Notes: generated from the sequence alone by a model not told the origin. Shown: positions 9,241-19,067, counted from the first letter of the stretch. The stretch is DNA of 64,000 nucleotides from Halorarum salinum (GCF_013402875.1 NZ_CP058579.1:1612001-1676000), one strand, 5' to 3'. A program made the numbers and translations.

Positions 9241-10866
9241 ATGAACACGTGGCGCCGCCGGACGGCAGTCTACCTCGCGGCCATCGCGGCGATCATCCTC
9301 GCGTACGCGATCGCCTACCACGAGGCCATGCGTGTCTTCGAGGGCGAGCAGCAGACGTTCCTGCACTCGCTCCAGATCGTGGTGGAGACGTTCACCACGA
9401 CCGGGTTCGGCTCCGACTCGCCGTGGGAGTCGGACGCGATGAACCTCCTCGTGATCGTGATGGACGTCACCGGCGTCCTGCTCATCTTCACGGCGCTCCC
9501 GGTGTTCGTGTTCCCCCTGTTCGAGGAGATGCTCTCGACCACGCCACCCACGGCCGTCGAGGACCTCTCCGGCCACGTCGTCGTCTGTGCACACACCTCC
9601 CGGGGGCGCGTGCTCCGGAACGAACTCGTCGCGTTCGACGTGCCGTACGTGTTCGTCGTCGGGGACGAGGACGAGGCGATCGACCTCCACGAGGGCGGCG
9701 AGCCGGTCGTCCACGGCGACCCGGAGGACGTCGACACCCTCCGGGCCGCCAACGCCGAGCGGGCGACCGCGCTGGTCGCGGACGCCGACGACGAGACGAA
9801 CGCGAGCGTCGTGCTCTCGGCCCGCGAGGTGTCCGAGACGCTCCGCGTGGTGAGCCTCGTCGAGGACGAGGACGTCGCCGACTACCACCGGTACGCCGGC
9901 GCGGACGAGGTCGTCTCGCCCCGGCGGGCGCTCGGGCAGAGCCTCGGCGCGAAGGCGACCCAGACGGTGTCCGACGAACTGGGCGAGGCGGTCGAACTCG
10001 GCGAGCACTTCGAGGTGGCCGAACTGCTGGTCCACCGCGACAGCCCGCTCGCCGGGCGGACCGTCGCCGACGCGGGCGTCGGCGAGCGGACCGGCGCGAA
10101 CATCATCGGCGCCTGGGTGAGCGGCGAGTTCGAGTCGCCGCCGGACCCCGACCGCGTGCTCGACGAGCACACCGTCGTCCTCGCCGCCGGCAGCGAGGAA
10201 CAGCTCGAGGCGCTGAAACGGCTCACCCTCTCGGAGACGCGGAGGCACCGGCGCGGCCCGGTGATCGTCGCCGGCTACGGCGTCGTCGGGCGGGCGGCCG
10301 CCACCGAACTCGCCGCGACCGAGGAGGTGGTCGTGGTCGACCGGGAGGACAAGCACGGCGTCGACGTGGTCGGCGACGTGACCGACCGGGCCACCCTGGA
10401 GGAGGCCGGGATCGACGAGGCCCGGTCGGTGCTCATCGCGCTCGGGTCGGACACGACGACCGTGTTCACCGCGCTCGCGGTGAAACAGGTCGCTCCGGAG
10501 GTGGAGATCATCGCCCGGGCGAACGACCCCGAGAGCGTCCCGAAGCTGTACCGCGCCGGCGCCGGCTACGTGCTCGCGCTCTCGACCGTCTCCGGACGGA
10601 TGCTGGCGTCGTACCTGCTCGAGGAGGACGTGCTCCGCCCGGAGTCCCAGATCGAACTCGTCCGGATGAGCGCCCCCCACCTCCGCGGCCGGTCGCTCGG
10701 CGGGGCCGACGTGCGCGCCCGGACCGGATGTACGGTCGTCGCCATCGAACGCGACGGCGCCGTGATCGGCGACGTCGGGCCGGACACGGTCGTCCGAAAG
10801 GGGGACACGCTCGTCGTCGCCGGCACCGACGAGTCGGTCGCCCGGTTCAGCGAGCGACTCGCCTGA
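9241..10866 (+). CDS. Potassium channel subunit: two-helix pore plus two RCK (TrkA-N/TrkA-C) units
   Basis: The protein is 541 aa from ATG 9241. The N-terminus has two membrane helices (YLAAIAAIILAYAIAY and LLVIVMDVTGVLLIFTA) flanking a pore loop with a selectivity-filter-like TTTGFGSD. Two Rossmann NAD-binding domains follow, near VVVCAHTSRGRVL (residue about 110) and VIVAGYGVVGRAAA (about 340), each paired with a TrkA-C-like ligand domain; the last reads VVRKGDTLVVAGTD. This is the Kch/PchB-type layout of RCK-gated K+ channels. The longer upstream frame is Arg/Pro-rich and unlikely to be translated; AGTTAACAAC about 30 nt upstream is a plausible promoter. It overlaps the convergent downstream gene by 20 bp. 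Confidence 0.9.
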   Translation: MNTWRRRTAVYLAAIAAIILAYAIAYHEAMRVFEGEQQTFLHSLQIVVETFTTTGFGSDSPWESDAMNLLVIVMDVTGVLLIFTALPVFVFPLFEEMLSTTPPTAVEDLSGHVVVCAHTSRGRVLRNELVAFDVPYVFVVGDEDEAIDLHEGGEPVVHGDPEDVDTLRAANAERATALVADADDETNASVVLSAREVSETLRVVSLVEDEDVADYHRYAGADEVVSPRRALGQSLGAKATQTVSDELGEAVELGEHFEVAELLVHRDSPLAGRTVADAGVGERTGANIIGAWVSGEFESPPDPDRVLDEHTVVLAAGSEEQLEALKRLTLSETRRHRRGPVIVAGYGVVGRAAATELAATEEVVVVDREDKHGVDVVGDVTDRATLEEAGIDEARSVLIALGSDTTTVFTALAVKQVAPEVEIIARANDPESVPKLYRAGAGYVLALSTVSGRMLASYLLEEDVLRPESQIELVRMSAPHLRGRSLGGADVRARTGCTVVAIERDGAVIGDVGPDTVVRKGDTLVVAGTDESVARFSERLA

Positions 10867-11440
10867 CCCCCGCGGGCCCGAGCGGCGCGACGGGCGAACC
10901 CGCGACCACCCAGGCGACGAACAGCAGCGCCCCGGCCAGTTCCGGGAGCGCCAGCCCGGGGCCCGGTCGGATTCGGGCGATCCACGCGGCCCAGACGAGG
11001 AGGTGGAGTCCGGCGGCGACCAGCGCCGCCCGCCCCCCGGTCGTCGTCAGCCGGCCGAGGCCGTCGACCGCCATCGTCGCCGTCGCGAGCAGGTAGAACG
11101 CGAGCGCGGCGGGGAAGTGAAGCGGGCCGCCGGCCGGAAACGCCCCGACGCCCGCCATCGCGACCACCGAGAGCGCGAACGTCGCCGCCGGGATGCGCCC
11201 CGCCCCCTCCCCGGCCCGCCACAGCGCCCACGCGTACGGGAGCGCGAACGCGCCCCCGAGGAGGAGGCCCCCGTTGAAGGGGGGCGCCGTCCCCGGGGCG
11301 ACGCCGAGGTCCGAGAGCGCGTCCGCCCGCCAGGAGAACCACGGCGCGACGAGCGCCGCCGCGAGGATGGCGAGGACCGTGCCGACGGCCGCGGCAGCGC
11401 CGACGACCGCGGCGGGCCGCGAACGCGATCGGGTTGCCAT
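10847..11440 (-). CDS. DUF998-like integral membrane protein
   Basis: The 197-aa protein has about six membrane helices and the DUF998 pattern: a first helix ending in PWFSWRADALSDLGV, followed by NGGLLLGGAFALPYAWALW. Members of this family are uncharacterised. ATG 11440 is preferred because further upstream the frame becomes Arg-rich and repetitive. The 3' end overlaps the convergent K+ channel gene by 20 bp. Confidence 0.82.
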   Translation of the reverse strand: MATRSRSRPAAVVGAAAAVGTVLAILAAALVAPWFSWRADALSDLGVAPGTAPPFNGGLLLGGAFALPYAWALWRAGEGAGRIPAATFALSVVAMAGVGAFPAGGPLHFPAALAFYLLATATMAVDGLGRLTTTGGRAALVAAGLHLLVWAAWIARIRPGPGLALPELAGALLFVAWVVAGSPVAPLGPAGVRRVAR

Positions 11441-11496
11441 CGAGGGCCGTCTCTCGGCGGGGGGTGATAGTCGTTCGTGAACCGCCGACGGCGAGT

Positions 11497-11580
11497 CGAG
11501 TTCCGTTCCGGGTCCCCGGCGAGCCGAGTCCCGTTTCGGGCCCCGGCGGGCCAGTCCCGTTCCGGATCCCCGGCGGAGCC
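11497..11580. repeat. Imperfect three-unit tandem repeat (about 28 bp each)
   Basis: Three adjacent units share GAGTYCCGTTYCGG followed by CCCCGGCG, with a few substitutions between them. They lie between the divergent DUF998-like gene and the aldo/keto reductase, upstream of both starts. No function is evident. Confidence 0.6.
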
Positions 11581-11662
11581 GGTCGCTCGCGGTCGGCGCC
11601 GGAATCGGCCGCCGGACTTCCGGCTCCCGCACCCTTTTGCCAGTTCCGGGCACAGAGCGACC

Positions 11663-12457
11663 ATGACGCTCACCCTCCCGTCGATCGGGCTCGGCACCTC
11701 CGGCATGGACGACTCCGAGGAGTGCACCGCGGCCGTGGCCGAGGCCCTCGAGACGGGCTACCGCCACGTCGACACCGCCCGGATGTACGGCAACGAGGCC
11801 GCCGTGGGGGAGGGACTCGCCCGCGCCGACGTCCCGCGGGAGGAGGTGACGCTCGCGACGAAGGTCCACCCCGACGACCTCGCCTACGACGACGCGAAGC
11901 GCACGGCACGGGAGTCGCTCGACCGCCTCGGCGTCGACTCGGTCGACATGCTGTACGTCCACTGGCCGACGTCGGCGTACGACCCGGAGGGGACGCTGCG
12001 CGCGATGGACGAACTCCGCGACGAGGGGGTCTGCGAGCACGTCTGCCTCTCGAACTTCACGCCGGACCTGCTCGCGGAGGCCCGGGAGCGACTCGACGCG
12101 CCAGTCGCGGCCCACCAGGTCGAGTGTCACCCCCGGCTCCGACAGGAGGAACTCCGGGCGGACGCCCGCGAGCACGGCTACCCGCTCGTCTGCTACTCGC
12201 CGCTCGGACAGGGGGAACTGCTGGACGATCCGACCCTCTCGGAGATCGCGGGAAAGCACAGCTCCCCGACCGCGGCGGTCTGTCTCGCGTGGGCGTTCCA
12301 GCAGGACGCGCTCGTCCCGATCCCGAAGGGGACGGGCGAGCACGTGCGGGCCAACTACGGGGCGCTCAATCTCACGCTCGACGCCGAGGACCTCGACCGG
12401 ATCGCGGGGCTCGAGGAACGCCGGTTCGTGGACCCCGACTCGGCCCCCTGGAACTGA
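11663..12457 (+). CDS. Aldo/keto reductase
   Basis: The 264-aa protein is an NADPH-dependent (beta/alpha)8 reductase. Catalytic-tetrad positions are visible: Asp and Tyr in HVDTARMYGNE, Lys in LATKVHPDD and His in LYVHWPTSAYD. The C-terminal cofactor-binding signature IPKGTGEHVRANYGAL is present. ATG 11663 starts right at the family N-terminus (TLPSIGLGTSGM). The substrate is unknown. A second, different AKR lies at 28706-29683. Confidence 0.93.
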   Translation: MTLTLPSIGLGTSGMDDSEECTAAVAEALETGYRHVDTARMYGNEAAVGEGLARADVPREEVTLATKVHPDDLAYDDAKRTARESLDRLGVDSVDMLYVHWPTSAYDPEGTLRAMDELRDEGVCEHVCLSNFTPDLLAEARERLDAPVAAHQVECHPRLRQEELRADAREHGYPLVCYSPLGQGELLDDPTLSEIAGKHSSPTAAVCLAWAFQQDALVPIPKGTGEHVRANYGALNLTLDAEDLDRIAGLEERRFVDPDSAPWN

Positions 12458-12537
12458 CGGCGCGGGGCCGACGAGGCGGGTGAGCGCCACGGTGACCCGA
12501 GCACGGCCCGCGGGAGAACGTAGCGCGGTCGCGGCGG

Positions 12538-12681
12538 TCAGCGGAGCGAGGGTCGCCGGCCGAGGAGGCGGTTCAGGAGGAGCAGGCCGAGGTAGCCGAT
12601 CAGCCCAACCGTGAACACCAGCACGGGCAGGATGAACGGCCCGAACGTCTCCACGAGCGCGTCGACCGGACCCAGTCCCAT
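12538..12681 (-). CDS. Small single-helix membrane protein (47 aa)
   Basis: A 47-codon frame starts at ATG 12681 and encodes a protein with a single long hydrophobic helix (ILPVLVFTVGLIGYLGLLLL) followed by a basic tail RLLGRRPSLR. It lies 25 bp downstream of the mechanosensitive channel gene in the same direction, so it is probably co-transcribed. Length, topology and clean composition support it being real; its function is unknown. It might be a small accessory subunit of the channel, but nothing in the sequence proves this. Confidence 0.6.
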   Translation of the reverse strand: MGLGPVDALVETFGPFILPVLVFTVGLIGYLGLLLLNRLLGRRPSLR

Positions 12682-12706
12682 GGCCCGGGCGTCGCGCGCG
12701 AACGGT

Positions 12707-13825
12707 TTACCGCTTCGGGTCGGCGTCGGCCGGCACGGTGCCTGCCGCCCCGAGCGGAGTGCCGCCCGCCGTCGCGCCCGCGCCGTCTCTGACGGTGACG
12801 TCCCGCCGGGGGAACGGGATCTCGATGCCCGCCTCCCGGAGCCCGTCGTGGATGCCGCGGTTCAGCCGGTGGGTCGCCTTCGCGTTCCGGGTCGGCGACG
12901 CGACCCAGCAGAGCAGTTCGTACTCCAGCGCCGAGTCGCCGAACGAGCGGAAGCGCATCCGCGGACGCGGCGAGTCGAGCACGAGCGACTCGGCCTCGGC
13001 GACGCCGATCACCAGCGCCTCGAACTCGTCGAGGTCGGTCCCGTAGGCGACGCCGATCGGCACCCGTATCCGGCGTCGACGGCCCGGCGCGGACTGGTTG
13101 ATGACCCGCGACGCGTTGAGCACGGAGTTTGGCACCGTGACCAGCACCTCGTCGCGGGTCCGGAGCGTGGTCGACCGGACGCCGACCTTGACGACGGTGC
13201 CCGCGTCGCCCGAGTCGAGTTCCACGTAGTCGCCGACGCGGTAGGTGTCGTCGAAGTAGAGCGCGATGCCGCCGAAGAAGTTGGCCACCGTGTCCTTCGC
13301 GGCGAAGCCGACCGCGATGCCGGCGATGCCCGCGCCGGCAAGCAGCGGCGACACGTCGATCCGCCAGATCGAGAGGACGAGCGCCAGCGCGCCGACGAGC
13401 ACCGCGAGCGTCCAGACGTTCGAGACGACGGGCGCGAAGTCGTAGCGCGCGCCCGACCCCTGGAGGTGGTCGACCGTCCGGTTCACCGCGTCGTTGAGCG
13501 CCCACGCCCACAGGAGGACGACGACGGTGAGCGCCGGCCGGCCGAAGAACGACTCCAGCGTCGCCGGCGCCACGGGCACCGCCGCGACGACCGCGGGGAG
13601 TCGCGTGAGCGCGTACACGCCGACGAGCGCGAAGGTGAGCACGAACGGGACGCGCACCGCCTCGAGGACCCCTTCGTCCAGTTCCGTCTCCGTCCGGGCG
13701 ACCGCCCGGCGGGCGAGCGCGACGGCGCCGACCTCCGCGAGGACGGCCGCGCCGAGGGAGGCGGCGAGCACGGCGACCGCGGCCTGCCACGGGGGGAGCG
13801 AGTTCACCGTCGTGCCGACGTCCAT
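12707..13825 (-). CDS. Small-conductance mechanosensitive channel (MscS family)
   Basis: The 372-aa protein has an N-terminal part with several hydrophobic segments, then the MscS pore helix and beta-domain signature GIAGIAVGFAAKDTVANFFG followed by YRVGDYVEL (about residues 170-205). The cytoplasmic vestibule region follows, including VTVPNSVLNASRVINQS and a C-terminal alpha/beta region. Channels of this family open under membrane tension to release solutes on osmotic down-shock, a relevant task for a halophile. ATG 13825 gives a normal N-terminus; the small membrane protein at 12538 follows on the same strand. Confidence 0.94.
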   Translation of the reverse strand: MDVGTTVNSLPPWQAAVAVLAASLGAAVLAEVGAVALARRAVARTETELDEGVLEAVRVPFVLTFALVGVYALTRLPAVVAAVPVAPATLESFFGRPALTVVVLLWAWALNDAVNRTVDHLQGSGARYDFAPVVSNVWTLAVLVGALALVLSIWRIDVSPLLAGAGIAGIAVGFAAKDTVANFFGGIALYFDDTYRVGDYVELDSGDAGTVVKVGVRSTTLRTRDEVLVTVPNSVLNASRVINQSAPGRRRRIRVPIGVAYGTDLDEFEALVIGVAEAESLVLDSPRPRMRFRSFGDSALEYELLCWVASPTRNAKATHRLNRGIHDGLREAGIEIPFPRRDVTVRDGAGATAGGTPLGAAGTVPADADPKR

Positions 13826-13911
13826 GCCGCCCGGAACCCGGGGGACGGGATAACCCTTCCCGTCCGTCCCGTCTGTTCAGGTTTATCCCCGATAGCGCCC
13901 AATCCCGTGCC

Positions 13912-14406
13912 GTGTATCGAACGGGCCACCTCGGCGTGGCGATGGCGCTGTTCGCGCCGGTCGCCCACTGGCTGGTGACCGCGGGCTATCCGGGCCTCGC
14001 CGTCCTGACGGGCGCGGCGGCGCTGGCGCTCGCGGTCGTGCCCGACCTCGACCTGTCGGTGCCGGGGCTCTCCCACCGCGGGGTCACCCACTCGCTCGCC
14101 TTCGCGCTGGCCGCGGGCGCCTGCTGTGGGGCGCTCGCGGCCCGGGGCCTGCCGGCGCTCGGCGTCGCCGTCCCCCCCGCGGTGTCCGCCTTCGCCTTCG
14201 GCTTCCTGCTCGGGTTCGGGTCGATACTCGGTCACCTCGCGGCCGACGTCATCACCCCGATGGGGGTGCCGTTCCTCTGGCCGGCGTCCCGTCGGTGGTC
14301 GCTGGGCGTGACGCCGTCGCGGGACCCGGTCTGGAACGGGGGCCTGTTCGCGCTCGGGACGGCCTCGCTTGGGCTGTCGATGGGACTCGCGCTCGGAGCG
14401 GTCTGA
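13912..14406 (+). CDS. YdjM/DUF457-like membrane-bound predicted metal-dependent hydrolase
   Basis: The 164-aa membrane protein begins at GTG 13912 with YRTGHLGVAM, the first conserved His of the family, and contains PDLDLSVPGLSHRGVTHSL, the typical Asp/His metal-ligand motif. HLAADVITPMGVPFLWP supplies another conserved His/Asp pair. Four or more hydrophobic segments follow the usual DUF457 pattern. The biochemical activity of this family is not established. A TATA-like GTTTATCCCC lies about 30 nt upstream, so the GTG is probably at the transcript start. Confidence 0.85.
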   Translation: MYRTGHLGVAMALFAPVAHWLVTAGYPGLAVLTGAAALALAVVPDLDLSVPGLSHRGVTHSLAFALAAGACCGALAARGLPALGVAVPPAVSAFAFGFLLGFGSILGHLAADVITPMGVPFLWPASRRWSLGVTPSRDPVWNGGLFALGTASLGLSMGLALGAV

Positions 14407-14443
14407 CCGGGGTGGGCGCCGACCCGCAGCGAACGCGTGGCGC

Positions 14444-15076
14444 TCACCGACTCCCGTACTCGAACCCGAGCGCGCGCGAGACGTGGACCACACGCCGGAC
14501 CAGCCACCCGCCGCCCCCGACCGCGAGCAGGCCGAGGACGGTCAGCGCGATGGCGTCCGGGTGCGCCCGGTCGAGCGCGCAGGCCAGCGTCTCGGTCGCG
14601 CAGGCGCCGAACAGTTCCCGCCGGATCGCGCCGAGGTACACCAGCGCGGCCCCCATGCCGGCCGACGCGACGCCGGCGAGCGCCCGGCGTCCGACCTCGG
14701 CGGCCGTCGGCGGGTCGGCCGTGATCGCCTCCACGTCCGCCCGCCGGGGCCCGGCGGCCCGCGAGCACAGCGCGGACCCCAGCAGGAGCAGCGCGGCCGG
14801 CGCGAGCAGGAAGCCGATGGACGTCGTCCCGACGACGGCGAGCGTCGCCTCGAGGAGGGCGGCCAGCGGGACGAGCGCGGTTCGGCCCGTCCACGCGCCG
14901 ACGGCGCCCGCGAGCGGGAGGAGGAGGGCGCCGACGAGCACCCACCAGGCGTAGAAGACGTCGGCGAGCGGGTCGGGGAGCAGGAGGACGACCCCCGCGA
15001 CGGCGCCGGCCACGACCGAGAGGGCGGCCAGCAGGCGGCCGACCCGTCGGAACGACGCGGACTGATTCGGAGGCAT
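14444..15076 (-). CDS. Uncharacterised membrane protein
   Basis: The 210-aa frame from ATG 15076 contains about five to six hydrophobic helices (e.g. LLAALSVVAGAVAGVVLLLP, LVPLAALLEATLAVVGTTS, LTVLGLLAVGGGGWLVRRVV). There are two cysteines in LFGACATETLACALDRAHPD that could form an extracytoplasmic disulfide. I do not recognise a family. The upstream extension of the same frame is Arg/Pro-rich and rejected. It converges on the YdjM-like gene with a 37-bp gap. Confidence 0.7.
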   Translation of the reverse strand: MPPNQSASFRRVGRLLAALSVVAGAVAGVVLLLPDPLADVFYAWWVLVGALLLPLAGAVGAWTGRTALVPLAALLEATLAVVGTTSIGFLLAPAALLLLGSALCSRAAGPRRADVEAITADPPTAAEVGRRALAGVASAGMGAALVYLGAIRRELFGACATETLACALDRAHPDAIALTVLGLLAVGGGGWLVRRVVHVSRALGFEYGSR

Positions 15077-15261
15077 ACGTCCACTTGGCCGGCAGCCGAC
15101 AAGTACTCTCGGCGGAGCTCGCCGTGCGTCCGGGTTCGGGCGGTACGGTCCCGTTTCCTCCCCGAAGGAGCGAGTAGGCCGACGTTTCTCCCCGCCGGCG
15201 CCGTCCGGGCCGACGGTCCGGAGCCGACGCTTTAAGCCACGGCTCGCCGAACCCACCGCCC

Positions 15262-15858
15262 ATGAGCGACCAGGCCGACGTCGAGCCCGCCCTGAACGAC
15301 GACGCCCAGCGACGGTTCCCGGTCCCCGACTACGAGGACGTCCCCGAGGACCTCCGGGAGCGCATCGCCGAGGAGACGGAGCGGGCCGGCTTCACGCCGA
15401 ACGTCTTCGCCGCGCTGGCGTACAAGCCGAGCCACTTCCGCGCGTTCGTCGACTACCACGACGCGCTCGTCGACGACACCGCCCTCGACCGCGAGGAGGT
15501 GGAGATGATCATCGTCGCCGTCTCCGGGCGGAACCACTGCCTCTACTGCAACGTCGCCCACGGCGCGCTCGTGCGCATCTACGCGAAGGATCCGCAACTG
15601 GCCGACCAGCTCGTCTCGAACCACCGGACCGCGGACGTGAGCGACCGTCGGATGGCGATGCTGGAGGTGGCGGTGAAGCTGACCGAGGAGCCGGACGCCG
15701 TGACGGAGGCCGACCTCGACATGCTCGTGGAGGCGGGTTTCAGCGAGGAGGAGGTGTGGGACGTCGGCGCGATCGCCGCCTTCTTCAACCTCAGCAACCG
15801 GATGGCGACGTTCGCCGACTGGCGCCCGAACGGGGAGTTCTACACGCTCGGCCGGTAG
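15262..15858 (+). CDS. AhpD-like / carboxymuconolactone decarboxylase-fold peroxidase-related protein
   Basis: The 198-aa protein has the all-helical AhpD fold with the active-site motif NHCLYCNVAHGAL, a CxxC pair followed by the conserved His, as in alkylhydroperoxidase-like proteins. The N-terminal region (FTPNVFAALAYKPSHFRAFVDY) matches the peroxidase-related subfamily. It is expected to be a soluble thiol-redox enzyme, probably acting in oxidative defence. A TATA-like CTTTAAGCC sits about 30 nt before ATG 15262, consistent with a leaderless message. Confidence 0.9.
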   Translation: MSDQADVEPALNDDAQRRFPVPDYEDVPEDLRERIAEETERAGFTPNVFAALAYKPSHFRAFVDYHDALVDDTALDREEVEMIIVAVSGRNHCLYCNVAHGALVRIYAKDPQLADQLVSNHRTADVSDRRMAMLEVAVKLTEEPDAVTEADLDMLVEAGFSEEEVWDVGAIAAFFNLSNRMATFADWRPNGEFYTLGR

Positions 15859-15928
15859 CGGTCGCTCGGGAACGGAAACTGGAGTACGGGGGACTCGGGA
15901 AACGGACGAGGCGGTGTGAGACGCCCGT

Positions 15929-16126
15929 TCAGGCCGCGTCGGCCTCGTACGGCTCCGGGACCGCGGCGATGAGGTCGAGCGGGTCCGCGTCGCCCTCGAC
16001 GGTCACGGTGTCGGTCCCCTCGTCGGCGCGCACGTCCTCGACGCCCGCCACGTCCGAGAGCGCCGTCTCGACGCTCTCCTCGCAGCCGCCGCAGGTCATG
16101 CCGGTCACGTGGAGTTCGGTTGGCAT
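15929..16126 (-). CDS. copZ: Copper chaperone, heavy-metal-associated (HMA) domain protein
   Basis: The 65-aa protein is one ferredoxin-fold HMA domain with the metal motif GMTCGGCEESVE, in which two Cys bind Cu(I). It is divergent from the CopA-type ATPase at 16308, which carries two similar domains, so it most likely delivers copper to that pump. ATG 16126 is chosen because the family begins with PTELHVTGM; the longer frame adds an unrelated basic tail. The shared 181-bp intergenic region contains a short palindrome. Confidence 0.92.
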   Translation of the reverse strand: MPTELHVTGMTCGGCEESVETALSDVAGVEDVRADEGTDTVTVEGDADPLDLIAAVPEPYEADAA

Positions 16127-16192
16127 GGGGGAGGCTACGGACGCCGTCCCAAAGCGGGTTTCGGTTCGCCGCCCGCCGGCGACGCCCGGGAG

Positions 16193-16205
16193 TTTGGTTT
16201 CCAAA
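16193..16205. promoter_or_regulatory. Palindrome in the copZ-copA divergent intergenic region
   Basis: TTTGG-TTT-CCAAA is a perfect 5-bp inverted repeat with a 3-bp spacer. It lies between the two divergent copper genes, followed by GTTAGGTACCAAAGTTTA, which repeats a half-site-like ACCAAA. It is a candidate operator for a copper-responsive regulator; no regulator gene is adjacent. Confidence 0.4.
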
Positions 16206-16307
16206 TTACTCGGGCGGATAGAGGGTTAGGTACCAAAGTTTACTCCCCGTTCATCCGAACTACGAAAGTGGAAAGCCGCTTGAAGGTGGAGCCCCTACGA
16301 ACGCGTA

Positions 16308-18959
16308 ATGAGCGAGCGAACCCGCGTCACCGTCGGGATAACCGGCATGACCTGCGCGAACTGCTCGGCGACCATCGAGGACGCGCTGGCGGATCTCGAG
16401 GGCGTCTCGGCGGACGTGAACTACGCGACCGACGAGGCGACCGTCGAGTACGACCCGGAGCGTACCTCGCTCTCGTCCGTGTTCGGGGCGATCGAGGACG
16501 CCGGCTACGAGCCGATCGCGGAGACGGTTTCGGTCGGTATCACGGGGATGACCTGCGCCAACTGCTCTGGGACCATCGAGGACGCCGTGGGAGCGCTCCC
16601 CGGCGTCTTCGACGTGGACGCGAACTACGCGACCGACGAGGCCACCGTGAGCTACGTGCCGTCGGCGACGACGCGCGCGGAGATCTACGACGCCGTCGAG
16701 GCGGCGGGCTACGAGCCCATCCGCGGCGACGACGGGGAGGGCGGCGAGGCCTCCGAATCCGATCGCCGCGAGGCGGCCCGGGAGGGCGAGATCCGGCGAC
16801 AGCTCAGGCTGACCCTGTTCGGCGCCGCGCTGACCGCGCCGCTCCTGCTGTTCATGGCCGACAACCTGCTGCTCGGGGGGAGCCTGCTTCCGGACGAGGT
16901 GGCGGGCTACTCCGTCGGCTGGGCCGAGTTCCTGCTCGCGACGCCGGTCCAGATCGTGCTCGGCAAGCCGTTCTACGAGAACTCCTACAAGGCGCTCGTG
17001 AAGAACGGGCGCGCGAACATGGACGTGCTCATCGCGCTGGGCTCGACGACGGCGTACGTCTACTCCGTCGTCGCGCTGATCGGCGTGCTCCCGGAGGCCG
17101 GCCTCTACTTCGACACGGCCGCGCTCATCCTCGTGTTCATCACGCTCGGCAACTACCTCGAGGCCCGATCGAAGGGCCGGGCGAGCGAGGCGCTCCGCTC
17201 GCTGCTGGAGATGGAGGCCGAGACGGCGACGGTCGTCCGGGAGGACGACGGGGCGTCGGAGACGCCCCGGGCGGACGGCGAAGCAGTCGACGCCCGCGAG
17301 GAGGAGGTCCCACTGGAGGACGTCCAGGTCGGCGACCGACTGAAGGTCCGCCCCGGCGAGAAGATCCCGACGGACGGCGTCGTCCGGGAGGGCGAGTCGG
17401 CGGTCGACGAGTCGATGGTCACCGGCGAGTCGATGCCCGTCTCGAAGGAACCGGGCGACGAGGTCGTCGGATCGACCGTGAACGAGAACGGCGTGCTGAT
17501 CGTCGAGGCGACGAAGGTCGGCGAGGAGACGGCGATCCAGCAGATCGTCCAGCGCGTGAAGGAGGCGCAGTCGCGCCAGCCCGAGATCCAGAACGTCGCG
17601 GACCGCATCTCGGCGTACTTCGTCCCCGCGGTCGTCGCGAACGCCCTGCTGTGGGGCGCCGTCTGGTATCTCGCGCCCGAGGCGCTCGCCGGGTTCGTGA
17701 GCGGCCTCCCGCTGTGGGGGCTCGCGGCGAGCGGCCCGGCCGCGGTCGGCGCCTCGGAGTTCGCCGTGCTCGTGTTCGCCGCCGCGGTGCTCATCGCCTG
17801 CCCCTGCGCGCTGGGGCTCGCGACGCCCGCGGCGACGATGGTCGGGACCGGCATCGGCGCCCGGAACGGCGTGCTGTTCGAGGGCGGCGACGTCCTGGAG
17901 CACGTGAAGGACGTGGACGCGGTCGTCTTCGACAAGACGGGGACGCTCACGGAGGGCGAGATGACGCTCACCGACGCCCGCGTCGTGACGCCCGCGGCCG
18001 ACGGGGCCGTGCCGGAGGACGCGGGGACAGCCGACGCCGAGGCCGGCGCGGGACGCCCGAGGGACGTGACCGAGTCGTTCCTCCTCGAGGTCGCGGCGAC
18101 CGCCGAGAGCGGGAGCGAGCACCCCATCGGCGAGGCGGTCGTCGCCGGCGCCGGCGAGCGCGGCGTCGAATCCGGCGAGCTCGACGTGCTCCAGAACGTC
18201 TCCGGCCGGGGCATCCGCGCGCGGACCGAGCACGGCACCGTCGTCGTCGGCAAGCCGGACCTGCTCGCCGACGAGGGCGCGGACCCCGAGCCGGCGCGGG
18301 ACGCGATGGCCGAACTGGAGGAGGAGGGCAAGACCGCCGTCCTCGTCGCGCTCGACGGGGAACTGCTCGGCGTGCTCGCGGTCGCCGACGAGGTGAAGCC
18401 GACCGCGGCGGAGGCGGTCGCGTCGCTCCGGGAGCGCGGCGTGACGGTCCACATGATCACGGGCGACAACGAGCGGACCGCCCGCGCGGTCGCCCGGGAG
18501 GTCGGCATCGACGGCGCGAACGTCCGGGCGGGCGTCCTCCCGGAGGACAAGGCCGACGCGGTCGAGTCGATCCAGGCCGACGGCTCGAGGGCGATGATGG
18601 TCGGCGACGGCGTCAACGACGCGCCGGCGCTCGCGTCCGCCTTCGTCGGCGTCGCCATCGGCTCGGGCACCGACGTCGCCATCGAGGCCGCCGACGTGAC
18701 CCTGATGCGCTCGGACCCGCGGGACGTGGTGAAGGCGATCAACGTCTCGGAGGGGACGCTCGCGAAGATCGAGCAGAACCTGTTCTGGGCGCTCGGCTAC
18801 AACACCGCGATGATCCCGCTGGCCTCGCTGGGGCTGCTCCAGCCGGTGCTGGCGGCCGGCGCGATGGCGTTCTCGTCGGTGTCGGTGCTCGCGAACAGCA
18901 TGCTGTTCCGGAAGTACGAGCCCGACGACCGCTACCGCCTCCTCGGCCGGTTCCGGTAG
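16308..18959 (+). CDS. copA: P1B-type copper-transporting ATPase
   Basis: The 883-aa pump has two N-terminal HMA domains (GMTCANCS near residues 10 and 82) and eight membrane helices. The transmembrane Cu-binding motif ACPCALG lies near residue 497, the phosphorylation site DKTGT near 542, the nucleotide-site SEHPIGEA, and the hinge motif [10 protein letters not shown] near 765. The TGES actuator loop is visible ([11 protein letters not shown]). The CPC motif places it with Cu(I) exporters. The divergent copZ-like chaperone strengthens the copper assignment. Most likely it exports excess copper using ATP. ATG 16308 begins just before the first HMA domain. Confidence 0.95.
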   Translation: MSERTRVTVGITGMTCANCSATIEDALADLEGVSADVNYATDEATVEYDPERTSLSSVFGAIEDAGYEPIAETVSVGITGMTCANCSGTIEDAVGALPGVFDVDANYATDEATVSYVPSATTRAEIYDAVEAAGYEPIRGDDGEGGEASESDRREAAREGEIRRQLRLTLFGAALTAPLLLFMADNLLLGGSLLPDEVAGYSVGWAEFLLATPVQIVLGKPFYENSYKALVKNGRANMDVLIALGSTTAYVYSVVALIGVLPEAGLYFDTAALILVFITLGNYLEARSKGRASEALRSLLEMEAETATVVREDDGASETPRADGEAVDAREEEVPLEDVQVGDRLKVRPGEKIPTDGVVREGESAVDESMVTGESMPVSKEPGDEVVGSTVNENGVLIVEATKVGEETAIQQIVQRVKEAQSRQPEIQNVADRISAYFVPAVVANALLWGAVWYLAPEALAGFVSGLPLWGLAASGPAAVGASEFAVLVFAAAVLIACPCALGLATPAATMVGTGIGARNGVLFEGGDVLEHVKDVDAVVFDKTGTLTEGEMTLTDARVVTPAADGAVPEDAGTADAEAGAGRPRDVTESFLLEVAATAESGSEHPIGEAVVAGAGERGVESGELDVLQNVSGRGIRARTEHGTVVVGKPDLLADEGADPEPARDAMAELEEEGKTAVLVALDGELLGVLAVADEVKPTAAEAVASLRERGVTVHMITGDNERTARAVAREVGIDGANVRAGVLPEDKADAVESIQADGSRAMMVGDGVNDAPALASAFVGVAIGSGTDVAIEAADVTLMRSDPRDVVKAINVSEGTLAKIEQNLFWALGYNTAMIPLASLGLLQPVLAAGAMAFSSVSVLANSMLFRKYEPDDRYRLLGRFR

Positions 18960-19067
18960 CCTCCCGCGGTACGGCGGCGGTCGCCCGGGCGCGGACGCCG
19001 CTCCGGCGGGGCGGCGGTGCCGACGTTCTTTGGTGGTCGGCGTCGACGTGCTACTCGGGTGAACCAG

